Of a stretch of 30,352 nt of DNA, positions 22,607 through 30,352 are shown in pieces (positions within the stretch are counted from its first letter, which is position 1; each line of letters begins with the position of its first letter). Where the stretch lies: positions 1 through 30,352 of the forward strand of contig CAKTRJ010000030.1 in NCBI GenBank assembly GCA_934597345.1, in the 5' to 3' direction. The stretch is from an uncultured Oscillospiraceae bacterium. GTDB taxonomy: Bacteria; Bacillota; Clostridia; Oscillospirales; Oscillospiraceae. The notes beneath the pieces were generated by a model. That model had not been told where the DNA came from. It made no database searches and was given only the letters and a program-made list of their open reading frames with translations. The position numbers and the translations under genes are program-made.

Positions 22607-23574
22607 AACGGGAACTGATCGCCAAGCATGAAAAGGACAGCCGCGCCTGCCGTGACGCCTTCGCCCTGACGCTGAAGGACATGATGGCCGCCGACAAGAG
22701 CGTGTGCTATGTGGACTGCGACCTGATGGGCTGCGTCAACACCAAGCAGCTGATGGCCGCCTATCCCGACCGGGCCTATGAGGCAGGCATCGCCGAGGCC
22801 AACGCCGCCGGTGTGTGCGCCGGTTTGGCCGCCACCGGCAAGAGGGTGTATCTCCACACCTTCGGCACCTTCGCCAGCCGCCGTATCTATGACCAGATTT
22901 ACATGTCCGCTGCCTATGCCGATCTGCCGGTCCATGTGTTCGGCTCCGACGCGGGCGTGTGTGCCGCCTTCAATGGCGGCACCCATATGCCGCTGGAGGA
23001 CGCCGCCATGTACCTGTCCATCCCCCAGGCGGTGGTCACCGACCCCTGCGACTATGCCCAGCTGAAGGCCGTTACCGAGCAGGTGGCGGACTGCCAGTGC
23101 GTCACCTATACCCGCTTTGTCCGGAAGGACATCATCCAGGTCTACGGCGACGGCACGGAGTTCCAGCTGGGCAAGGGCGTCGTCCTCCACGAAAGTGACA
23201 AGGATCAGGCCACCATTATCACCTCCGGTATCATGGTGGACGAGGCGCTGAAGGCCTATGAGCAGCTTCAGGCCGAGGGCATCGCCGTTCGTGTGGTGGA
23301 TATGTTCACCTGGAAGCCCCTGGACGAGGAACTGGTGGTGAAGTGCGCCGCCGAGACCGGCGCCATCGTCACCGCCGAAAACCACAACGTCACCTGCGGT
23401 CTGGGCAGCATCGTGGCCAACTGCCTGGCCAAGAACCGCCCCACCGTGCAGGAGTTCGTGGGCGTCAACGACCAGTTCGGCCAGGTGGGCCCTCAGGCGT
23501 TCCTGATGGACGAATACGGCCTGCGGGCCGCCAACATCGTGGCCGCCGTCAAAAAGGCCATCGAGAGGAAATAA
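22603..23574 (+). CDS. Transketolase, C-terminal (PYR) subunit
   Basis: The 323-residue protein carries the pyrimidine-binding domain with the catalytic Glu in YEAGIAEANAAGVCAGLAA (E65; GIAEQN in most relatives). YLHTFGTFASRRIYDQIYM, GTHMPLEDAAMYLSIP and the C-terminal domain with ATIITSGIMVDEAL and VVDMFTWKPLD follow. The start ATG 22603 overlaps the stop of the N-terminal subunit, so the two are made in equal amounts. Residues that normally bind the phosphate end of sugar substrates cannot be judged by eye. If the substrate is the carboxylate DKG, a changed pocket would be expected there. The fold and pairing are firm; the substrate is inferred. Confidence 0.92.
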   Translation: MKRELIAKHEKDSRACRDAFALTLKDMMAADKSVCYVDCDLMGCVNTKQLMAAYPDRAYEAGIAEANAAGVCAGLAATGKRVYLHTFGTFASRRIYDQIYMSAAYADLPVHVFGSDAGVCAAFNGGTHMPLEDAAMYLSIPQAVVTDPCDYAQLKAVTEQVADCQCVTYTRFVRKDIIQVYGDGTEFQLGKGVVLHESDKDQATIITSGIMVDEALKAYEQLQAEGIAVRVVDMFTWKPLDEELVVKCAAETGAIVTAENHNVTCGLGSIVANCLAKNRPTVQEFVGVNDQFGQVGPQAFLMDEYGLRAANIVAAVKKAIERK

Positions 23575-23592
23575 GAAAAGGAGAAGAAAACC

Positions 23593-24774
23593 ATGGCAAT
23601 GGATGCATTTTCCGCCAGCCTGATGGCGGACAAGCGCGAGATCATCTTCGCGCCCACCGTGTATAAATTCCAGACCTTCGCCCAGATGGCGGAGGAGTTC
23701 CAGCTGAATGAGCGTGACGTGGTGCTGACCAACGAGTTCATCTACACCCCCTTCATGAAGGAGCTGAGCCTCAAGTGCAGCTTCGTGTTCCAGGAGAAGT
23801 TCGGCGCGGGCGAGCCCTCCGAGGCTATGATCCAGACCATGTACGACGCCATCCCCTACGACAGCTATGACCGCGTCATCGCCGTGGGCGGCGGCGCCAT
23901 CATGGACCTGTGCAAGCTGCTGGGCTGCAAGCGGCCCGACAGTGTCCACGAACTGTACTACAAGCGCTTCCCCGTTGTCCATGAGAAGGACGTCATCGCC
24001 ATCCCCACCACCTGCGGCACCGGCAGCGAGTGCACCAACATCTCCGTGGCCATCGTGAAGACGGAGATTGACGGCCAGCTCACCGGCGGCGAGACCAAGC
24101 TGGGCCTGGTGTCCGACGACATCATCCCCAACAAGGTGTGCCTGATCCCGGAGCTCATCAAGACGCTGCCCTATAAGCCCTTTGCCTGCTCCGCCATCGA
24201 CGCCCTGGTCCACGCCACCGAGTCCTTCCTGAGTCCTCACCGCAAGACCATCACCAGCGAGATGTTCTCGGAGAAGGCCATGGACATGATCCTGAAGGGC
24301 TTCAAGCTCATCGACGAGAAGGGGCAGGACGCCCGATTTGAGTATCTGGACGAGTTCGTGACGGCCAGCTTCTTCGCCGGTATCGCCTTCCTAAAGGCGG
24401 GCTGTGGCCCTGTCCACGGCATGAGCTTCCCGCTGGGCGGTACCTATCACGTGCCCCACGGTGAGAGCAACTACATGCTGTTCGGCGCGATTTTGCGGTA
24501 TTATGACCGCAACGACCCCAACGGCGAGATCATGAAGTTCAAGAGTCTGGTGGCAGATATCACCGGCTGCAAGGCGGAGGACGCCATCGGCTATCTGTGC
24601 GACCTGCTGCAGCGCATCCTGCCCCTGCGCCCCCTACGGGACTGCGGCTTCACCGAGGCGGACTTCAAGTCCTTCCCCCTCAGCGTGGAGGCCAACCAGC
24701 AGCGGCTGATGACCAACGCCTACTACCCCTTCGACCTGGCCGCCGAGGAAGCCATCTACCGCGAGTGCTTCTGA
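23593..24774 (+). CDS. Iron-dependent alcohol dehydrogenase, 4-hydroxybutyrate dehydrogenase-like
   Basis: The 393-residue protein is a group III (iron) alcohol dehydrogenase. The NAD-binding loop VGGGAIMDLCK (about 98-108) is followed by IPTTCGTGSECTNIS. The metal ligands are D203 and H207 in SAIDALVHATESF, H275 in GPVHGMSF and H289 in HVPHGESN. The GGTYHVPHGESNY wording and the length resemble clostridial 4-hydroxybutyrate dehydrogenase, which interconverts succinate semialdehyde and 4-hydroxybutyrate. From memory, FucO-type enzymes have a His four residues after H275; here it is Phe279. In this context it could reduce 3-hydroxy-4-oxobutanoate to 3,4-dihydroxybutyrate (inference). The start is ATG 23593 behind AAGGAG. 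Confidence 0.88.
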   Translation: MAMDAFSASLMADKREIIFAPTVYKFQTFAQMAEEFQLNERDVVLTNEFIYTPFMKELSLKCSFVFQEKFGAGEPSEAMIQTMYDAIPYDSYDRVIAVGGGAIMDLCKLLGCKRPDSVHELYYKRFPVVHEKDVIAIPTTCGTGSECTNISVAIVKTEIDGQLTGGETKLGLVSDDIIPNKVCLIPELIKTLPYKPFACSAIDALVHATESFLSPHRKTITSEMFSEKAMDMILKGFKLIDEKGQDARFEYLDEFVTASFFAGIAFLKAGCGPVHGMSFPLGGTYHVPHGESNYMLFGAILRYYDRNDPNGEIMKFKSLVADITGCKAEDAIGYLCDLLQRILPLRPLRDCGFTEADFKSFPLSVEANQQRLMTNAYYPFDLAAEEAIYRECF

Positions 24775-24788
24775 TTGGAGGAAATATT

Positions 24789-25565
<777 letters not shown>

Positions 25566-25574
25566 GGAGGACAC

Positions 25575-27134
25575 ATGAAGAAAGTACGCATTATCTCCGC
25601 TGAGGAGGCTGCCCTGCTGGTCAACGACGGCGACACCATCTCCACCGGCGGTTTTGTCAGCTCTGCCTGCCCGGAGGCGCTCAGCAAGGCGGTGGAAAAG
25701 CGGTTTCTGGAGACCGGCCATCCCCGTGACCTGACGCTGTTTTTTGCTGCTGGTCAGGGCCACCGGGACGGCACTGGCGGCGACCACTACGGCCACGAGG
25801 GCATGGTCAAGCGCGTGATCGGCGGTCACTGGGATCGTGCCGCCTCTCTGGGCGCGCTGGCGCTGGAGAACAAGATCGAGGCATATAACCTGCCCCAGGG
25901 CGTCATCTCCCATATGTACCGTGACATCGCCGCCCACAAGGTGGGCACCATCACCCATGTGGGCCTGTATACCTTCGTGGATCCCCGCAACGGCGGCGGC
26001 AAGCTGAACAGCGCCACCACCGAGGACATTGTGAAGATCGTCAATATCGAGGGGCAGGAACGACTGCTGTATAAGTCCTTCCCCATCAACGTGGTGTTCG
26101 TCCGGGGCAGCTACGCCGACGAGTATGGCAACTGCACCGTCCACCACGAGATCGGGCCGATCGATGTGACGGCCATGGCGCAGGCCTGCCGCAACTCCGG
26201 CGGCAAGGTCATCGTGCAGGTGGAAAAGGTGGTGCAGGGCGGCACCCTGGACCCCAAGCTGGTGGCTATCCCCGGTATCTATGTGGACGCCATCGTCATC
26301 GGCTCCGCCGAGGACAATATGCAGTGCCTTGGCACTCCCTATGACGGCAGCCTCACCGGCGAGTACCGCATCCCCATGGACGCCATCCCCCCCATCCCGC
26401 TGGACGCCAAGAAGATCATCGCCCGCCGCGCCGCTATGGAGCTGCCCCAGGACGCTATCGTCAATCTGGGCACCGGCGCGCCGGAGAAGATCGCCAACGT
26501 GGCCGCCGAGGAGGGCATCAGCGACAAGATGACCCTGACGGTGGAGGCCGGTTCCATTGCCGGTGTCCCCATGGGCGGCACCCAGTTCGGCGCGTCCGCC
26601 AACGCCATGGCCATCATCCCCCACAACGTGCAGTTCGACTTCTATCAGGGCGGCGGTCTGGATGTGGCCTTTCTGGGTCTGGCCGAGACGGCACCCAACG
26701 GCGATCTGAACGTGTCCAAGTTCGGCACCCGCCTTGCCGGCGCGGGCGGCTTCATCGACATCACCCAGAACGCCAAGAAGGTGGTCTACTGCGGCACCTT
26801 CACCGCCAAGGGCCTGAAGACCGAGTGCCACGATGGCGCGCTGGTCATCACACAGGAGGGCGCGAAGAAGAAGTTCGTCCAGCAGGTGGAGCACATCACC
26901 TTCTCCGGCAGGTACGCCGTGGAGGTGGGCCAGCCTGTGCTGTACATCACCGAGCGCGCCGTGTTTGAGCTGCGGCCCGACGGCGTAACCCTTGTCGAGA
27001 TCGCCCCCGGTATCGACCTTCAGACTCAGGTGCTGGAGCAGATGGAGTTCATGCCCAAGATCGCCCCCGACCTGAAGCTGATGGACAGCCGCATCTTCCG
27101 TGAGGAGAAGATGGGTCTGGCCGACGAAAAATAA
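25575..27134 (+). CDS. Propionate CoA-transferase-like family I CoA-transferase
   Basis: The 519-residue protein is a single-chain fusion of the alpha and beta halves of a family I CoA-transferase, the length of clostridial propionate CoA-transferase (Pct). The N-terminal half starts KVRIISAEEAALLVNDGDTI, then TGGFVSSACPEAL. The C-terminal half has IVNLGTGAPEKIANVA and the active-site segment LTVEAGSIAGVPMGG, whose Glu is residue 324, the same number as the catalytic Glu of Pct as I recall it. It would move CoA from acetyl-CoA or butyryl-CoA onto a hydroxy acid, activating it without ATP. Broad use of short hydroxy acids is known for Pct. The start is ATG 25575 behind AAGGAGG, 9 bases after the hydratase. 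Confidence 0.93.
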   Translation: MKKVRIISAEEAALLVNDGDTISTGGFVSSACPEALSKAVEKRFLETGHPRDLTLFFAAGQGHRDGTGGDHYGHEGMVKRVIGGHWDRAASLGALALENKIEAYNLPQGVISHMYRDIAAHKVGTITHVGLYTFVDPRNGGGKLNSATTEDIVKIVNIEGQERLLYKSFPINVVFVRGSYADEYGNCTVHHEIGPIDVTAMAQACRNSGGKVIVQVEKVVQGGTLDPKLVAIPGIYVDAIVIGSAEDNMQCLGTPYDGSLTGEYRIPMDAIPPIPLDAKKIIARRAAMELPQDAIVNLGTGAPEKIANVAAEEGISDKMTLTVEAGSIAGVPMGGTQFGASANAMAIIPHNVQFDFYQGGGLDVAFLGLAETAPNGDLNVSKFGTRLAGAGGFIDITQNAKKVVYCGTFTAKGLKTECHDGALVITQEGAKKKFVQQVEHITFSGRYAVEVGQPVLYITERAVFELRPDGVTLVEIAPGIDLQTQVLEQMEFMPKIAPDLKLMDSRIFREEKMGLADEK

Positions 27135-27147
27135 GGAGGAACTGACA

Positions 27148-28623
27148 ATGGCACTGATGACCGCGAAAGAATATATCGACTCTCTGCGTAAGCTGAACAC
27201 CCGCGTGTACATGTTCGGCGAAAAGATCGACAACTGGGTGGATCACCCCATGATCCGTCCCTCCATCAACTGCGTGGCCATGACCTACGCGCTGGCACAG
27301 GATCCCCAGTACGAGGAGCTGATGACCGCCACCTCCAGCCTGACGGGTCACAAGATCAACCGCTTCACCCATCTCCACCAGTCCAGCGAGGATCTGGTGA
27401 AAAAGGTGAAGATGCAGCGCCTGCTGGGCCAGAAGACCGCCAGCTGCTTCCAGCGCTGTGTGGGCATGGACGCCTTCAACGCCGTCTATTCCTCCACCTA
27501 CGAGATCGACGAGAAGTACGGTACCCACTACCACGAGAACTTCAAGAAATTCCTCATCTACGTGCAGGACAACGACCTGACGGTGGACGGCGCCATGACC
27601 GACCCCAAGGGCGACCGCAGCAAGGCCCCTCACGATCAGGCTGATCCGGATATGTACGTCCATGTGGTGGAGCGCCGCGATGACGGCATTGTGGTCTGCG
27701 GCGCGAAATGCCACCAGACCGGCTCCATCAACAGCCACTGGCATATCTTCATGCCCACCATCGCCATGGGCGAGGCGGATAAGGACTATGCCGTGTCCTT
27801 CGCCTGCCCCACCGATGCCGAGGGTCTGTACATGATCTACGGCCGCCAGTCCTGCGACACCCGCAAGATGGAGGAGGGCTGCATCGACGTGGGCAACGCC
27901 AAGTTCGGCGGTCAGGAGGCGCTGGTGGTTCTGGATCACGTGTTTATCCCCAACGAGTACATCTTCCTCAACGGCGAGTACGAGTTCGCCGGCATGATTG
28001 TGGAGCGCTTCGCCGGTTATCACCGCCAGAGCTACGGCGGCTGCAAGGTAGGCGTGGGCGACGTGGTTATCGGCGCGGCGGCGCTGGCCGCCGAGTACAA
28101 CGGCGCGGAGAAAGCCAGCGCCGTGAAGGACAAGCTCATCGAGATGACCCATCTGAATGAAACGCTTTACTCCTGCGGTATCGCCTGCTCCTGCGAGGGC
28201 TGCCCCACCAAGGCGGGCAACTATCAGATCGACCTGCTGCTGGCCAACGTCTGCAAGCAGAACGTCACCCGCTTCCCCTATGAGATCGTGCGCCTGGCGG
28301 AGGATATCGCGGGCGGTCTGATGGTCACCATGCCCAGCGAGACGGACTTCAAGTCCGAGACCGTGGTGGGCAACAACGGCGAGACCATCGGCGAGATCTG
28401 CAACAAGTATTTCGCCGCTCGGGAGGGTGTCAGCACCGAGGATCGCCAGCGGATCATGCGCTTCCTGGAGAATATGTGCCTGGGCGCGGCGGCCGTGGGC
28501 TACCGCACGGAATCCATGCACGGCGCAGGCTCTCCTCAGGCCCAGCGCATCATGATCGCCCGGCAGGGGAATATTCAGGGCAAGAAGAAGCTGGCCAAGA
28601 ACATTGCCGGTATCCAGAAATAG
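27148..28623 (+). CDS. abfD: 4-hydroxybutyryl-CoA dehydratase
   Basis: The 491-residue protein matches clostridial AbfD closely. The [4Fe-4S] ligands are C100 and C104 (TASCFQRCVGMDAFNA), H292 and C299 (YHRQSYGGCKVG). The active-site Y296 and E455 (GYRTESMHGAG) are also present, at or within one residue of the numbering I recall for Clostridium aminobutyricum. The flavin-binding GAKCHQTGSINSHWH segment is intact. The enzyme uses a flavin/ketyl-radical mechanism to convert 4-hydroxybutyryl-CoA to crotonyl-CoA and is oxygen-sensitive. It normally serves 4-aminobutyrate or succinate fermentation; finding it in an inositol operon is unusual. The start is ATG 27148 behind AAGGAGG. Confidence 0.97.
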   Translation: MALMTAKEYIDSLRKLNTRVYMFGEKIDNWVDHPMIRPSINCVAMTYALAQDPQYEELMTATSSLTGHKINRFTHLHQSSEDLVKKVKMQRLLGQKTASCFQRCVGMDAFNAVYSSTYEIDEKYGTHYHENFKKFLIYVQDNDLTVDGAMTDPKGDRSKAPHDQADPDMYVHVVERRDDGIVVCGAKCHQTGSINSHWHIFMPTIAMGEADKDYAVSFACPTDAEGLYMIYGRQSCDTRKMEEGCIDVGNAKFGGQEALVVLDHVFIPNEYIFLNGEYEFAGMIVERFAGYHRQSYGGCKVGVGDVVIGAAALAAEYNGAEKASAVKDKLIEMTHLNETLYSCGIACSCEGCPTKAGNYQIDLLLANVCKQNVTRFPYEIVRLAEDIAGGLMVTMPSETDFKSETVVGNNGETIGEICNKYFAAREGVSTEDRQRIMRFLENMCLGAAAVGYRTESMHGAGSPQAQRIMIARQGNIQGKKKLAKNIAGIQK

Positions 28624-28632
28624 GAGGAAGAC

Positions 28633-29070
28633 ATGGACAAGAAGCAAGCGTGGCTCCAGCTGGTGCAGGAGAAGTCGGCGCATTACCTGAATCTGGGAGA
28701 CGACGGCTTTGACCAGCGGATGCAGGCACGTCTGGCCGAATGCGATTACGAGGCGCAGACGGTGACCTACGCGTTCCCCACCCTCCCCTGGCAGATCAAC
28801 GAAAAGGGCGGCATCCACGGCGGTGCTATCGCGGGGATGTTCGATACCGCCTTCGGCGTTGTCGCCAATTTCACCGCCGGGGAGAATGAGGCTACTACCA
28901 CGGATATGACCGTATCCTTCCTGCGAGGGATCGACTTCGGCATGGAGCTGCGCCTGAAGGTGTTCATCGTCAAGGCGGGCCGCAGTCTCATCCGCCAGCG
29001 GGCGGAGCTGACCGATGCCGCCACCGGCAAGCTGCTGGCCACCGCCAGCGGCAGTTGGATGCCTCTGTGA
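28633..29070 (+). CDS. Hotdog-fold acyl-CoA thioesterase (PaaI type)
   Basis: The protein has 145 residues and a single hotdog domain. The PaaI/thioesterase-4 signature is GGIHGGAIAGMFDTAFGVVA, where the HGG loop and the acidic Asp do the catalysis. It is followed by TTDMTVSFLRGIDFG and VFIVKAGRSLIRQRAELTD. It probably hydrolyses an acyl-CoA of the pathway, either releasing an end product or clearing stalled intermediates such as acrylyl- or hydroxyacyl-CoA and so freeing CoA. The exact substrate is unknown. It begins 9 bases after abfD behind TAGGAGG and is followed by the acyl-CoA dehydrogenase. Confidence 0.88.
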   Translation: MDKKQAWLQLVQEKSAHYLNLGDDGFDQRMQARLAECDYEAQTVTYAFPTLPWQINEKGGIHGGAIAGMFDTAFGVVANFTAGENEATTTDMTVSFLRGIDFGMELRLKVFIVKAGRSLIRQRAELTDAATGKLLATASGSWMPL

Positions 29071-29107
29071 CCGTATACTTTTAAGGACCAAAAATAGGAG
29101 AACGACT

Positions 29108-30247
<1,140 letters not shown>

Positions 30248-30263
30248 GAGGAGGAAAGCAACC

Positions 30264-30352
30264 ATGAAGATTCTTGTTACTGTTAAGCAGGTCCCCGATA
30301 CCTCCGGTAAGGTGGCCGTGAATCCCGATGGTACGCTGGATCGTGCTTCCAT
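30264..30352 (+). CDS. etfB: Electron transfer flavoprotein beta subunit, N-terminus
   Basis: Only the first 29 codons are in the window. The translation MKILVTVKQVPDTSGKVAVN, then PDGTLDR, is the standard EtfB start. GAGGAGG precedes the ATG. Its position after the acyl-CoA dehydrogenase indicates the bcd-etfB-etfA arrangement of butyrate producers; etfA is expected beyond the window edge. Confidence 0.92.
   Translation, partial: MKILVTVKQVPDTSGKVAVNPDGTLDRAS

Overview
The window most likely comes from an anaerobic, spore-former-type gut member of the Bacillota (Clostridia, probably Oscillospirales, near butyrate producers such as Intestinimonas or Flavonifractor). The reasons are a fairly high GC content with strong AGGAGG-type ribosome binding sites, lipoprotein-type ABC binding proteins, remnants of clostridial integrative conjugative elements (ICEs), and a 4-hydroxybutyryl-CoA dehydratase next to a short-chain acyl-CoA dehydrogenase and an electron transfer flavoprotein gene. 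The genus is inference.

Region 1 (1-4,740) is the tail of a von Willebrand A protein followed by a graveyard of ICE and IS pieces: a 26-residue ICE-type small ORF, a broken sigma-70-like gene, an antisense fragment of a YqaJ recombinase, an IS66 remnant, a truncated helix-turn-helix protein, and a piece of a conjugal NlpC/P60 hydrolase without its catalytic domain. One apparently intact gene, a MurE-like ligase with an unusual DNPD specificity motif, sits among them; its stop codon lies in IS66 sequence.

Region 2 (4,748-11,708, minus strand) reads as one sugar-uptake operon, transcribed in the order LacI-family regulator, MalG-like permease, binding protein, MalF-like permease, MBL-fold hydrolase, PfkB-family kinase and MgtC/SapB membrane protein. 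A perfect GTAAGCGCTTAC palindrome lies upstream of the regulator gene. Region 3 (12,287-13,029) holds two small overlapping genes of unknown function, closed by a hairpin.

Region 4 (13,100-30,352, plus strand) is the most interesting part: 15 complete genes and one partial gene, tightly packed in one direction behind a good sigma-A-type promoter. It encodes a ribose/inositol-type ABC importer, then IolE, IolB, IolD and IolG, which together convert myo-inositol to 5-dehydro-2-deoxygluconate (DKG). The canonical next steps, IolC kinase and IolJ aldolase, are absent from the operon. In their place are a two-subunit transketolase, an iron-dependent alcohol dehydrogenase of the 4-hydroxybutyrate dehydrogenase type, a crotonase, a propionate-CoA-transferase-like enzyme, an apparently fully active 4-hydroxybutyryl-CoA dehydratase, a hotdog thioesterase, a butyryl-CoA-type dehydrogenase and EtfB.

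These genes fit a coherent, phosphorylation-free route that I infer from the gene set. Transketolase would split DKG into a two-carbon unit (to pentose phosphates) and 3-hydroxy-4-oxobutanoate. The latter would be reduced to 3,4-dihydroxybutyrate, activated with CoA, dehydrated to 4-hydroxycrotonyl-CoA, reduced to 4-hydroxybutyryl-CoA, converted by the radical dehydratase to crotonyl-CoA, and reduced to butyryl-CoA. This would be an inositol-to-butyrate pathway that differs from both the Bacillus iol pathway and the inositol-to-propionate route. It is a prediction from gene content and chemistry and is not demonstrated here.
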